50,131 nt of DNA from Planctomycetota bacterium (GCA_014381305.1 JACNLW010000039.1:1-50131); one strand, 5' to 3'; positions 8,326 to 16,814 are shown, counted from the stretch's first letter. Translations and numbers: made by a program. The notes: generated from the letters alone by a model not told the origin.

Positions 8326-9316
8326 TATTTTCGGCTTTCAAATCACGGGACATCAGACTGTCAATCGCGCCTCGCATCGGCAAACCTTCATACAGAATCT
8401 GATAGACCGCTTCGGAAATTGGCATTTCTACACCGTATTTTGTTGCAAGTTCTCGCACAGCCTTTGTGGTCGGTACGCCTTCAACAACAGAACCCATCGT
8501 TTCTTGAATCGTTTCAAGTGTTTCACCCTTGCCGAGTCGTTCGCCGCACGTTCGGTTTCGTCCATGTGGACTAAAACACGTCGTTGCTAGATCACCAACG
8601 CCTGCGATACCGAAAAAAGTTTCAACACTAGCGCCCATTGCTACACCGAGCCGTGAAATTTCAGCGAGACCTCTTGCAAGCATTGCTGATTTTGCGTTAT
8701 CACCTAGTTCAATGCCATCGCAAATTCCCGCCGCAATTGCAATTACATTTTTAGTCGCACCCGCAAGTTCAACGCCCAGTGGATCATCGTGTGTGTAAAT
8801 ACGAAGCCAAGGAACATTAAAAATATCTTGGACAAGAGCAGCCACCGATGCGTTGATTGAACTTGCTACCATTGCAGCTGGTTGATGCTTCGCAAGTTCC
8901 GTTGCAATCGTCGGACCTGACAAAACACACATTTCACTTGTTGTACCAACTACATCTTGAATCACTTGGGTGGGACATTGCAAAGAACCAATTTCTATGC
9001 CCTTGGCAACACACGCAATCGGAGTCCCTGTCTGCACATGATCACTCAATCCAGACCACACTGAGCGAATATATTGTGTTGGAATTGCGTTGATCACAAC
9101 ATCAGCACCTGTGAGTGCAGTTGCTGCATCTGGGCAAACTTCGACCTCCCTCGTGAGAGAAAAACTCGGCAGCCTTGGTGAAATCCTTGTCTTTGCGAGT
9201 TCCTCGACTGCATCTGGAAACGGCCCCCACAATTTCACTTTTTCTCCTCGAGTGACAAGTGCATCTGCCAAAACGAGCCCCATTTGTCCATCCCCTACCA
9301 AAGCAACTGTTCTCAT
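8315..9316 (-). CDS. gpsA: NAD(P)-dependent glycerol-3-phosphate dehydrogenase
   Basis: 333 residues from the ATG at 9316, preceded by AGGAAAG at a good distance; a longer frame to 9394 lacks support. It reduces dihydroxyacetone phosphate to sn-glycerol-3-phosphate, the entry to phospholipid synthesis. The nucleotide loop is VALVGDGQMG instead of the usual GAGAMG. Other hallmarks are INAIPTQYIRSVW, CVAKGIE, LSGPTIATELAKHQPAAMV, ELAGATKNVIAIAAGICDG (with the catalytic Lys) and the GRNRTCGERLGKG block. Length is standard. It is a single-gene unit that converges on HPr. Confidence 0.95.
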   Translation of the reverse strand: MRTVALVGDGQMGLVLADALVTRGEKVKLWGPFPDAVEELAKTRISPRLPSFSLTREVEVCPDAATALTGADVVINAIPTQYIRSVWSGLSDHVQTGTPIACVAKGIEIGSLQCPTQVIQDVVGTTSEMCVLSGPTIATELAKHQPAAMVASSINASVAALVQDIFNVPWLRIYTHDDPLGVELAGATKNVIAIAAGICDGIELGDNAKSAMLARGLAEISRLGVAMGASVETFFGIAGVGDLATTCFSPHGRNRTCGERLGKGETLETIQETMGSVVEGVPTTKAVRELATKYGVEMPISEAVYQILYEGLPMRGAIDSLMSRDLKAENITH

Positions 9317-9437
9317 GGTGCTGACTTTCCTAATACTGAGCAAATCGGTGTTCTTTGTGTGCGTCCTAGGGTATCTTACGCGAACAATTACCATACAAAC
9401 TACTTATAGTAGGTAGGAATTGCACAGGAGCTTTTTT

Positions 9438-11450
9438 ATGACTGATCAACCCACGAGTGAACCACTGACAATGCCCGATGCAGATGCCATGCAAGGCGCA
9501 ATGAAACTTGAGCGGCGGTTACTTATTGCCCTTGGGGGCGGGGTTTTACTTGCTGTTTCATGGATTTCAAGCATTTTGGGTGCCCACACATTGGCTTCGC
9601 AGATTCCAGCAGCACTTGGATCGATCATTCTTGTGATTCCCCTCCTTCGCGGAGCGTGGGGTGAAGTCAGTAGAGGAAAACCTTCAAGCGACGCGCTTGC
9701 CTCACTTGCAGTGCTTGCGGCACTTTCTGCTGGCATGTACCTCGCCGCAGGTTTTCTTGCTCTTTTCCTCTGGATGGCAAATCTTATATTGAGCCGAACT
9801 GCGTGGGGCGCGCAGCGCGCAATCCGCGACCTTGTGGATCTGACACCTGGTCAAGCGCGGCAACTGAAAAATGACACAGAAACAATGATGCCAGTGAAAG
9901 ATGTTGAAGTTGGCATGGTTGTTCGTGTTCGTCCGGGCGAAAATCTCCCTGTCGATGGCACAATTATTTCGGGTCGAAGTGATATCAATCAGGCATCTCT
10001 CACGGGTGAAGCTGTCCCTGCTGAAGTGAGCAAAGGGACACCAGTCTACGCGGGCACGACAAACTTAACTGGTCAGATTGATGTTGAAGTAACCGCCGTC
10101 GCAGGAGACACTACGATTGGTAAAGTTGAAACGCTTATCCGCGAAGCTGAGTCAACAAAGACAAAACGGCAAGAATTGATTGAGCAACTTGCTTCTTACT
10201 ACTTTTCAATCGTCGTCATGGTTGCTGCAGTCGTGTGGTTCTTTACAAGTCGTTCTGCTGATGAGTTCATCCGCGATCAAGCCTCAGTTCGCGCGATCAC
10301 CGTGCTTGTTGTCACCTGTCCCGGCGGTTTATTGATTGCACATCCAACTGCAATGGTTGCTGCATTTGCAGCTGCAGCGCGCCTTGGCATTATGGTCAAG
10401 CAAACACGTACGCTTGAAGCCGCAGCTGACATTGATACAGTTATTCTTGATAAAACTGGCACGCTCACGACTGGGCACTTTGCAGTCAGTCGCTTAGCTC
10501 CTGCCCAAGGCGTTGAAGGCGCAGCGTTGTTACAAGCAGCAGCCGATGCTGAACAACACTCCAACCATCCACTTGCGAAATCAATTATCGACACTGCAAC
10601 GCAAGCAAGAATTGAGCCCACTTCGGTCAATGAGTTTGAAGAAGTACACGGACGCGGTGTCATTGCGCACACGTCCGATGCAGACGTCTACGCTGGTCGC
10701 GGCGCATGGTTACTTGAACTCAACAGTGATATTGCTTCGCAGATGAAAGTTGTTGAAGAAAAAATCGAGGGCATGTCGAGCGTGCACATTATGCGTGGAA
10801 CGCAATACTTGGGCGCTGTTGGTCTTGAAGATAAGTTGCGACCGCATGCTGCAGAAGCGATCGAAGATATGCGTCAACATGGTGTTCGGCACGTTTCAAT
10901 CTTTACGGGTGACCGACTTGATGTTGCAAAACGCGTTGGGCAAGCCGTTGCGGTTGATTCGATCGAAGCAGAGTGTTTACCTGAAGAAAAACACGAAGAA
11001 TTACGGTACCTCATTGGCCGCGGGCACAACACGCTTGTTGTTGGCGACGGTATCAACGACGGTCCAATTCTTGCCACTGCAGATGTGGGCGTTGCGATGG
11101 GACTCTCAGGCAGTGATATTGCGACAAACTCCGCAGGCGTTGCGTTGATGAATGATGATTTGCGCAACATCCCCTTCTTGATCGCACTTGCACGAAAAGC
11201 GAAAAGTGTGATTGGGCAGAATATCGGTGCGTCACTTGTTCTTGCTGTTGTTGGTCTTGCACTTGCAGCAACTGGTAACATCAACATTTGGTTTACACCG
11301 TTTTACTACGCACTTGGGTATGTCATCGTGATTGCAAACTCGCTGCGCCTCATTCGTTTCGGCGAAGATTTCACAGCACATGTTGACTCGCAACGGCAGA
11401 TCGAAGCAAGCCGCGTAGCAAAACCTGTTCGCCAACTTGCAGCTGGGTAA
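9438..11450 (+). CDS. P1B-type (heavy-metal) ATPase with CPG instead of CPC
   Basis: 670 residues from ATG 9438, preceded by AGGAG at 9426-9430. All P-type ATPase catalytic motifs are present: TGEA (189-192), DKTGT with phosphorylated Asp338, the P1B-specific SNHPLA (His377-Pro378) and GDGIND (Asp537, Asp541). There are two helices before the A-domain region, in the P1B style, but no N-terminal metal-binding (HMA) domain or His-rich stretch. The intramembrane motif, normally CPC, reads TCPGGLLIAHP (Cys294-Pro-Gly). The last helices (FYYALGYVIVIANSLRLI) lack the Lys/Asp pair of the Zn/Cd subgroup and the HEGG of P1B-4. Metal specificity is therefore unknown. No metal-responsive regulator is adjacent. 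Confidence 0.85.
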   Translation: MTDQPTSEPLTMPDADAMQGAMKLERRLLIALGGGVLLAVSWISSILGAHTLASQIPAALGSIILVIPLLRGAWGEVSRGKPSSDALASLAVLAALSAGMYLAAGFLALFLWMANLILSRTAWGAQRAIRDLVDLTPGQARQLKNDTETMMPVKDVEVGMVVRVRPGENLPVDGTIISGRSDINQASLTGEAVPAEVSKGTPVYAGTTNLTGQIDVEVTAVAGDTTIGKVETLIREAESTKTKRQELIEQLASYYFSIVVMVAAVVWFFTSRSADEFIRDQASVRAITVLVVTCPGGLLIAHPTAMVAAFAAAARLGIMVKQTRTLEAAADIDTVILDKTGTLTTGHFAVSRLAPAQGVEGAALLQAAADAEQHSNHPLAKSIIDTATQARIEPTSVNEFEEVHGRGVIAHTSDADVYAGRGAWLLELNSDIASQMKVVEEKIEGMSSVHIMRGTQYLGAVGLEDKLRPHAAEAIEDMRQHGVRHVSIFTGDRLDVAKRVGQAVAVDSIEAECLPEEKHEELRYLIGRGHNTLVVGDGINDGPILATADVGVAMGLSGSDIATNSAGVALMNDDLRNIPFLIALARKAKSVIGQNIGASLVLAVVGLALAATGNINIWFTPFYYALGYVIVIANSLRLIRFGEDFTAHVDSQRQIEASRVAKPVRQLAAG

Positions 11451-11478
11451 CAATACCCTCTGGGTTGAAAGTAGTTAT

Positions 11479-11549
11479 AGACCGCGGGTGAATTAATCGC
11501 ATCATTTTGCGTTGTTTAATCTGGGTGTACTATTTGCGATTATTTCACC
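11479..11549. repeat. 71-bp intergenic repeat, copy 1
   Basis: Identical over 71 bp to 11661-11731. The unit begins AGACCGCGGGTGAATTAATC and ends GCGATTATTTCACC. Its ends form a 15-bp imperfect inverted repeat (GGGTGAATTAATCGC versus GCGATTATTTCACCC in copy 2 and the 32-kb copy; one mismatch). The unit is followed by GGGGTCAGTTTCCT, also seen after the 32-kb copy. Confidence 0.9.
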
Positions 11550-11579
11550 AAGGGGTCAGTTTCCTCCCACCTTCAAGAA

Positions 11580-11593
11580 AAACTCACCCCCGG
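11580..11593. repeat. Half copy of the palindromic repeat
   Basis: AAACTCACCCCCGG followed by GAAA: the left arm and centre of the AAACTCACC palindrome without its right arm. The reverse-complement half form (CCCGGGGGTGAGTTT) occurs at 32270-32284, so this half unit recurs and is not random decay. Confidence 0.75.
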
Positions 11594-11596
11594 GAA

Positions 11597-11676
11597 AAAC
11601 TCACCCCCGGTGAGTTTCTTAGACCGCGGGTGAATTAAACTCACCCCCGGTGAGTTTCTTAGACCGCGGGTGAATT
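11597..11676. repeat. Two perfect tandem copies of a 40-bp palindrome-containing unit
   Basis: Units 11597-11636 and 11637-11676 are identical. Each has the 21-bp palindrome AAACTCACC-CCC-GGTGAGTTT followed by the 19-nt spacer CTTAGACCGCGGGTGAATT. The second spacer is also the start of the 71-bp repeat copy 2, so the modules are spliced together. Confidence 0.9.
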
Positions 11677-11731
11677 AATCGCATCATTTTGCGTTGTTTA
11701 ATCTGGGTGTACTATTTGCGATTATTTCACC
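11661..11731. repeat. 71-bp intergenic repeat, copy 2
   Basis: Identical to 11479-11549. Here the right end continues CCGGGGTCAACTCC, giving full symmetry of the GGGTGAA...TTTCACCC ends. It overlaps the last spacer of the 40-bp tandem unit. Confidence 0.9.
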
Positions 11732-11735
11732 CGGG

Positions 11736-11780
11736 GTCAACTCCTTTGTTTCACCAAGGTGTCAACTCCTTTGTTTCACC
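11736..11780. repeat. 25-bp-period tandem repeat
   Basis: GTCAACTCCTTTGTTTCACC occurs at 11736-11755 and 11761-11780, separated by AAGGT. It extends the GGGGTCA...TTTCACC theme of the same mosaic right up to the end of fbaB. Confidence 0.85.
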
Positions 11781-11794
11781 CGCTGTCTAGCGGG
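11779..11794 (-). terminator. Hairpin directly after the fbaB stop
   Basis: CCCGCT-GTCT-AGCGGG, a perfect 6-bp GC-rich stem with a 4-nt loop, abuts the fbaB stop codon. No T-tract follows on the minus strand, so it may be only an RNA 3' end stabiliser or part of the repeat mosaic. Confidence 0.35.
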
Positions 11795-12856
11795 CTATGC
11801 AATAGTAATAGAGTCATCCAAGTACACGTCTTGGATTGCGTTGAGCAGTTGCACGCCTTCAGCCATCGGTCGTTGGAACGCCTTGCGTCCACTGATCAAT
11901 CCAGTACCGCCAGCACGTTTATTGATGACAGCAGTGCGAACTGCTTGACCAAAGTCATCGTCGCCTGAAGCGCCGCCGCTATTGATCAATCCCGCTCGTC
12001 CACTGTAACAATTCAGCACTTGATATCGACAAAGATCAATTGGATGATCTGTGCACAAATCGCTGTACATCCCCTTGTGGAACTTGCCATACGAAGATCC
12101 GCCTTCGTTCATTGCAATGTAGCCACCATTGTTGGTTGCTTGTTTTTGCTTGATGATGTCCGCTTCAATCGTCACGCCCAAATGATTCGCTTGAGCAGTT
12201 AAATCAGCAGATGCGTGATAGTCAGTTCCGTCAACTTTGAAGTCGCTGTTTCGAAGATAACACCAAAGGACAGTTGCCAAGCCAAGTTCGTGTGCGTGTG
12301 CAAAAGCATGCGCCACTTCTTGAATTTGTCTGCCTGATTCTTCAGAGCCGTAATAGATTGTTGCACCAACTGCTGCAGCGCCCAAGTTCCATGCTTCTTC
12401 AACACTGCCAAACATAATTTGGTCGAAGTTGTTGGGACTTGTCATCAATTCGTTGTGATTGATTTTGACAATGAACGGAATTTTATGGGCGTAATCTCGA
12501 GCAACCGATCCTAACACACCGTACGTACTTGCAACGGCATTGCAACCACCTTCAATTGCAAGTTCAACAATCTTTGCGGGGTCGTAGTAGGCTGGGTTGG
12601 GCGTAAATGATGCGCCAGCTGAGTGTTCTATTCCTTGATCAACGGGGAGAATGGAAAGGTAGCCTGTACCACCCAATCGACCGTTGCCATAGAGCGAAGC
12701 AAGGTTCCGTAATGTTTGTGGATTTCGATCGCTGTTCTTCCATGTGCGGTCGAGAAAGTCACAACCGGGCAATTGAAGGATGTCAGAAGAAATAATCGCT
12801 TTGTGTTCAAGTAGATTTGTGGCCTCTGAGCCTAGATAATCAGTCGTTGAAGTCAT
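11795..12856 (-). CDS. fbaB: Class I fructose-bisphosphate aldolase, DhnA/FbaB type
   Basis: 353 residues. FbaB cleaves fructose 1,6-bisphosphate to dihydroxyacetone phosphate and glyceraldehyde 3-phosphate through a Schiff base. The Schiff-base lysine is Lys236 in [10 protein letters not shown], the same position as in the E. coli enzyme. Other conserved blocks are [47 protein letters not shown] and a phosphate-binding [12 protein letters not shown]. Length agrees with the family. It has its own promoter (TATACT at 12899-12904) and an AGGAC ribosome-binding site, and lies downstream of ggt in the same direction. Confidence 0.95.
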   Translation of the reverse strand: MTSTTDYLGSEATNLLEHKAIISSDILQLPGCDFLDRTWKNSDRNPQTLRNLASLYGNGRLGGTGYLSILPVDQGIEHSAGASFTPNPAYYDPAKIVELAIEGGCNAVASTYGVLGSVARDYAHKIPFIVKINHNELMTSPNNFDQIMFGSVEEAWNLGAAAVGATIYYGSEESGRQIQEVAHAFAHAHELGLATVLWCYLRNSDFKVDGTDYHASADLTAQANHLGVTIEADIIKQKQATNNGGYIAMNEGGSSYGKFHKGMYSDLCTDHPIDLCRYQVLNCYSGRAGLINSGGASGDDDFGQAVRTAVINKRAGGTGLISGRKAFQRPMAEGVQLLNAIQDVYLDDSITIA

Positions 12857-12898
12857 AATAAAAGTCCTAATTGAGGGGAATTGAGATCTATGCCACCT

Positions 12899-12904
12899 AG
12901 TATA
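12899..12904 (-). promoter_or_regulatory. Probable -10 box of fbaB
   Basis: On the minus strand TATACT lies 42 nt before the fbaB start, in the 72-nt gap after ggt. AGGAC precedes ATG by about 8 nt. No clear -35. Confidence 0.45.
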
Positions 12905-12928
12905 CCAATCCTATTTTGTTGGAACGCG

Positions 12929-14494
12929 TCAAAATCCCACTGCTTGACCGTCGCGTCGCTGATCGCTCGCTCCAACCATACCATCCCGAAGGCGATACAC
13001 AGCCTGCCCACCACCAAAAGCAACTGTGCGTTCTGCAGCAATTTCAAGTTCGTGACCCCGCTTGCGAAGTTCAGCGTAGATATGTTCTGGAAACCCCTGT
13101 TCAATTGCAACGCTACGTCCGCCAAGCAATTTCCACCGTGGTGCGTCTAACGCAGCTTGTGGATTTTGATTTCCAAACATTATTCTGCACGCCACTTGCA
13201 AGTGGCCCTGTGGTTGCATTGGACCGCCCATGACACCGAAAGCCATTCGTGCTCCGTCGTCATCACATAGCATCGCAGGAATAATTGTATGAAACGGCCG
13301 CTTGGATGGACCTGCACTGTTTGGATGGTTTTGTTCAGAAGAAAAACCAAGACCACGGTTTTGCAGCGCGATGCCAGTATTTGGAATCACAATACCACTT
13401 CCAAATCCTTCAAAGTTACTTTGGATAAATGAAACAAGTCTCCCGTCTGTATCTCCTGCAGCGAGATACACAGTTGAACTGTATCGAGGGAGCGTTGCTT
13501 GATCACAATCACTTGCTGTTGTAGTGATCGACGCAGCATGTTTTTTAAGCCGAGATTGTTCTAACAAATCTTCGCACGTTCCAGAAATTTCTGGGTCTGC
13601 AACATACGCGTGTGCATCTGCAAAGGCGCGTTTCATCGATTCGATTTGCACGTGCAATACTTCAGAAGTATCACAACAAGACAAATCAATTTCTAACAGT
13701 TGCAGGATTTCTAAAGCAATCAGCGCAGCAATTCCTTGCCCATTTGGAGGAAGTTCGTAGAGTGTATTTTTCCCGCAAGTCACACCAATAGGGTCAACCC
13801 ATGCACAAGCATGCGATGCAAGATCATCAAGCCTAAGAAAACCACCCTCCCGCATTGAAGAGTCATGCATTTGTGTTGCAAGCCTACCCCTATAAAAAGA
13901 CTCACCCTTTGTATCTGCGATTTCTTGCAAAGTGTCTGCATGATCTGGAAGTCTCATCAACTCTCCAGCACGAGGTGGTGTTCCATTTGTTGTAAACGTT
14001 CGCTGCCATGTTTCAAATTCGGCGTAACGGGCTGCACCCTTCTCCCAGCCCAACGCCGTTTGCCTTGAAACATGAAATCCATTGTTCGCATACCCCACCG
14101 CTGGTTCAAAGAGTGTTTCAAAATCAAGATCGCCAAACTTTTCAGAAAGTGCAACCCAACCTGAAACTGCTCCGGGAATTGTAACTGGCGACCACCCTGT
14201 TGCTTGCAGTTTGCAACCTTCAAAAAGTTCTGGCGATTTTCCAGATGCATTCAATCCATGCAAACCATCTTCATCACTTACGATTGCAAATGCATCTGAG
14301 CCTATTCCGTTTGCACATGGTTCTACGACTGTCAGTGCGATTGCACCAGCAATTGCTGCGTCAATCGCATTTCCACCACGGCGTAACATCTCTAAACCTG
14401 CTTGCGCGGCAAGGGGTTGTGAGGTTGCAACTACATTCTTTGCAATCACCGCTTCGCGGCGAGACGGATAGGGCAATGTCCAATCAAAACTCAT
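12929..14494 (-). CDS. ggt: Gamma-glutamyltransferase family protein
   Basis: 521 residues, somewhat shorter than classical GGT (~560-580), with no evident signal peptide (starts MSFDWTLPYPSRREAVIA), so probably cytoplasmic, as in the YwrD-like branch. GGTs are Ntn-hydrolases that autocleave before a threonine and then act on glutathione and other gamma-glutamyl compounds. The likely nucleophile is Thr341 in RYSSTVYLAAGD; LVSFIQSNFEGFGSGIV and GGPMQPQGHLQV are the conserved oxyanion and C-terminal blocks, and MLRRGGNAIDAAIA marks the N-terminus. The start overlaps the mnmA stop by 4 nt. The substrate could be something other than glutathione. Confidence 0.88.
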   Translation of the reverse strand: MSFDWTLPYPSRREAVIAKNVVATSQPLAAQAGLEMLRRGGNAIDAAIAGAIALTVVEPCANGIGSDAFAIVSDEDGLHGLNASGKSPELFEGCKLQATGWSPVTIPGAVSGWVALSEKFGDLDFETLFEPAVGYANNGFHVSRQTALGWEKGAARYAEFETWQRTFTTNGTPPRAGELMRLPDHADTLQEIADTKGESFYRGRLATQMHDSSMREGGFLRLDDLASHACAWVDPIGVTCGKNTLYELPPNGQGIAALIALEILQLLEIDLSCCDTSEVLHVQIESMKRAFADAHAYVADPEISGTCEDLLEQSRLKKHAASITTTASDCDQATLPRYSSTVYLAAGDTDGRLVSFIQSNFEGFGSGIVIPNTGIALQNRGLGFSSEQNHPNSAGPSKRPFHTIIPAMLCDDDGARMAFGVMGGPMQPQGHLQVACRIMFGNQNPQAALDAPRWKLLGGRSVAIEQGFPEHIYAELRKRGHELEIAAERTVAFGGGQAVYRLRDGMVGASDQRRDGQAVGF

Positions 14495-15579
14495 GAAACT
14501 TTTTCAATCCACCCGCCACAAATGACTTTGTTGCCTTCGTAACAGACGACCGCTTGACCGGGAGCACCACCACGCTGGGGAGAATCAAATACGACTTCAA
14601 TTCCCATTTCAGTCACTCTCACCTTTGCAGGTGCATCTTTTGAGTTGTATCGAATTTGCGCAGTACACGAAATCCAATCATCTGGTTGTTCAATAAGCCA
14701 GTTTGTATCTTTTGCTTGCACAACGTTGCAATTGAGTTGCTCCTCGCCGCCGATCGTGACAGTATTAAGAACAGGATCTTTTGCAACGACGTACACCGGT
14801 TTGCTCATTGCAATACCGAGCCCGCGACGTTGACCGATGGTATATTTTTGATGCCCTTTGTGCTTTCCAACAACTTTCCCATCAGTATCGAACACTTCTC
14901 CCTCTTGCATAGTTCCGGGAGTACGTTTTGCAATGATGTTTGCATAATTGTCATCGGGAACAAAACAGATATCCTGAGAATCTGGTTTGTTTGCAACTGG
15001 TAAATCAAATTTTTTCGCTAAATCTCGAACTTCGTCTTTTTGGAGATGACCGATAGGCAACAACATTTCTGCAAGGCGATCGCGAGTTGCTCCAAAAAGA
15101 ACATAGCTTTGATCTTTTGCATCATCTGCGCCTCGGTGTAATTCTGATCCACTTGGTGTGTGCAACACTTGAGCGTGATGCCCAGACGCAACAAACTCCG
15201 CACCAATTGTTTTAGCATACTGATGAAGACGACCAAACTTGAGCCAGTCGTTACATCGAACACATGGATTTGGCGTCCGTCCTGCGTTGTACTCATCTAC
15301 AAAATAATCAATAATTCGACCAAAATCATCTTTAAAATCAAGGGCATAAAAGGTCGCACCAAGTTTTGCACAAACATGTCGCGCGTCGTGTGCATCGTTG
15401 ATTGAACAACACCCTTTATGTTTGATCTCTAATTGTTGTTCTTTGTTTGATGACAAATCATCACCAACTGTTCCAAGCCGCATAAAACAACCTACAACTT
15501 CGTGCCCGTCCTGTTGTAGGAGCGCAGCGGCCACCGAGGAATCAACCCCGCCTGACATTGCCATCAATACTTTTGCCAT
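14491..15579 (-). CDS. mnmA: tRNA-specific 2-thiouridylase MnmA
   Basis: 362 residues. MnmA thiolates U34 of tRNA-Lys, -Glu and -Gln in the cytoplasm. The PP-loop ATP motif AMSGGVDSSVAAALL is at the N-terminus. The catalytic cysteines are Cys106 in RTPNPCVRCN and Cys205 in DSQDICFVPDD. GQRRGLGIAMSKPVYV and a C-terminal beta-barrel (RGGAPGQAVVCYEG) complete the family layout. It is upstream of ggt with a 4-nt overlap. The start has no ribosome-binding site but a -10-like TAAAAT exactly 6 nt before ATG, suggesting a leaderless mRNA. Confidence 0.95.
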   Translation of the reverse strand: MAKVLMAMSGGVDSSVAAALLQQDGHEVVGCFMRLGTVGDDLSSNKEQQLEIKHKGCCSINDAHDARHVCAKLGATFYALDFKDDFGRIIDYFVDEYNAGRTPNPCVRCNDWLKFGRLHQYAKTIGAEFVASGHHAQVLHTPSGSELHRGADDAKDQSYVLFGATRDRLAEMLLPIGHLQKDEVRDLAKKFDLPVANKPDSQDICFVPDDNYANIIAKRTPGTMQEGEVFDTDGKVVGKHKGHQKYTIGQRRGLGIAMSKPVYVVAKDPVLNTVTIGGEEQLNCNVVQAKDTNWLIEQPDDWISCTAQIRYNSKDAPAKVRVTEMGIEVVFDSPQRGGAPGQAVVCYEGNKVICGGWIEKVS

Positions 15580-15585
15580 TTGTAC

Positions 15586-15591
15586 ATTTTA
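15586..15591 (-). promoter_or_regulatory. Putative leaderless promoter of mnmA
   Basis: TAAAAT followed by GTACAA and the ATG. With transcription starting about 7 nt after the -10 box, the mRNA would begin at the start codon. No Shine-Dalgarno sequence is seen. Confidence 0.4.
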
Positions 15592-15627
15592 GTCGGAATT
15601 GATGCTGTACCGCTATCATCTACAAAC

Positions 15628-16578
15628 ATGTTGGTTTATGCAGGAATTGATGAGGCTGGGTACGGCCCAATGTTCGGTCCACTGTGCGTTGGGGCGTCAG
15701 TCATGATTTTGGAACAGTATGACCCTGCCAATGGCGAACCTGACCTTTGGGATATTTTGAGCGACGCAATTTGTAAAAAAAGAAGTGATCGAAGAAAACG
15801 AATTGCGGTCAATGATTCTAAAAAACTTAAATCTGGTTCAACACCCAAGGGACTCAAACATTTGGAACGTGGTGTACTTTCTTTTTTAGCCAACCAGCCA
15901 ACATCAGACAGTGATTTTTTTGCGTCTATTGATTGTGCGCTTCCAAAAAAACCGTGGACAACATTAGAGACAAAACTCCCGCTGGCCATGGACCCAAGTG
16001 CATTGCAAATTGACATTGCCTGTCTTGCACGCAATTTGAAACAATCGGGTGTTCGCTGTGATTGGTTGGCGTGTAAAGCAATTGATGTAAAAGATTACAA
16101 CGAACGCACGAGCCTCGCCTCCAAAGCCGCTCTCAATTTTGCTACTGCTATGCAACTCGTTGAGTCAATCACAATGAAATACCCTAGCGAACATCCACGA
16201 ATCATGATCGATCGACATGGTGGCCGCATTCGTTACCGCCAAGATTTACAACAAGCGTGGCCTGAAGCAAAGATTCAAATTCTTGTTGAAAATATTGAGA
16301 TGAGTCGATACCGACTCACAATTGATGGGCGAAAAGTCACGATGACATTTGCATCAAAAAGTGACGAAAAACACATGCCCGTTGCGCTTGCTTCAATGGT
16401 CGCGAAGTTTACCCGCGAACTGCACATGTTGCGATTTAACAAATATTTTGCAACGCTCGTTCCCGACATCAAGCCAACTGCGGGATACGTTCAAGACGGG
16501 CGGCGATTCCTCAAAGAAATCGAACCAATCCTCGATGAGAATAACCTTGCTCGTGAATTCCTTATTCGCAACAGTTAG
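15628..16578 (+). CDS. RNase HII-like protein with a large internal insertion
   Basis: 316 residues from ATG 15628; a TTG at 15580 abuts the divergent mnmA start and is unlikely. The N-terminus LVYAGIDEAGYGPMFGPLCVGAS matches the RNase HII active-site segment (Asp8, Glu9), and AVNDSKKLKSG matches its substrate-binding DSKKL. Later MIDRHGGRIRYRQDL and SMVAKFTRELHMLRFN resemble the C-terminal RNase HII segments. Bacterial RNase HII is ~200 residues and the GRG motif is normally present; here it reads GYG and ~100 extra residues separate the halves. It probably has an RNase H fold and acts on RNA/DNA hybrids, but activity is uncertain. TATCAT lies 8 nt before ATG. Confidence 0.65.
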   Translation: MLVYAGIDEAGYGPMFGPLCVGASVMILEQYDPANGEPDLWDILSDAICKKRSDRRKRIAVNDSKKLKSGSTPKGLKHLERGVLSFLANQPTSDSDFFASIDCALPKKPWTTLETKLPLAMDPSALQIDIACLARNLKQSGVRCDWLACKAIDVKDYNERTSLASKAALNFATAMQLVESITMKYPSEHPRIMIDRHGGRIRYRQDLQQAWPEAKIQILVENIEMSRYRLTIDGRKVTMTFASKSDEKHMPVALASMVAKFTRELHMLRFNKYFATLVPDIKPTAGYVQDGRRFLKEIEPILDENNLAREFLIRNS

Positions 16579-16640
16579 CCCAGAACATCATTGTTTTTAC
16601 CCTGAAAACGCCTCTTTATAAGTAATTTTGTAAAAAGTTG

Positions 16641-16668
16641 TTGACGAAGTGTTTTGTATTGATACAAT
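16641..16668 (+). promoter_or_regulatory. Strong sigma-70-type promoter of fusA
   Basis: TTGACG (16641-16646), a 16-nt spacer and TACAAT (16663-16668). This is the best -35/-10 pair noticed in the window. Transcription should start near 16675, giving a leader of about 290 nt before fusA. Confidence 0.75.
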
Positions 16669-16753
16669 GTGGGGCTTGCCACTGTTTTTGACGATCGGCG
16701 TCAAGCTTACAAGTGGTTGAATTGGGCGTTTCAGCGGAAAAGGAGATTTACCG

Positions 16754-16792
16754 TTGCAAGAAGATGATGAAGAAGACGCCCGGCTGCATTAA
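16754..16792 (+). CDS. Possible leader peptide (TTG start, 12 aa) in the fusA leader
   Basis: TTG 16754 follows AGGAGA (16741-16746) at 7 nt. The peptide is MQEDDEEDARLH, very acidic, ending TAA at 16790-16792 inside the junction stem. This is the only short ORF here with well-placed ribosome-binding bases. Translation is unproven. Confidence 0.3.
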   Translation: MQEDDEEDARLH

Positions 16793-16814
16793 GGCTTTCC
16801 CAAATGGGAAATGA
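16764..16814 (+). CDS. Alternative leader peptide (16 aa) in the fusA leader
   Basis: ATG 16764 opens MMKKTPGCIKAFPNGK, ending TGA at 16812-16814. It is basic and its frame runs through the 5' strand of the junction stem and the whole TTTCCC hairpin, so a translating ribosome would melt both. The ribosome-binding site is too far away (about 17 nt), which weakens the call. Confidence 0.25.
   Translation: MMKKTPGCIKAFPNGK

Noticed and set aside
11479-11794. CRISPR array or tandem-repeat array
   Set aside because: Repeat units have different lengths, there are no unique spacers of constant size and no cas genes nearby.
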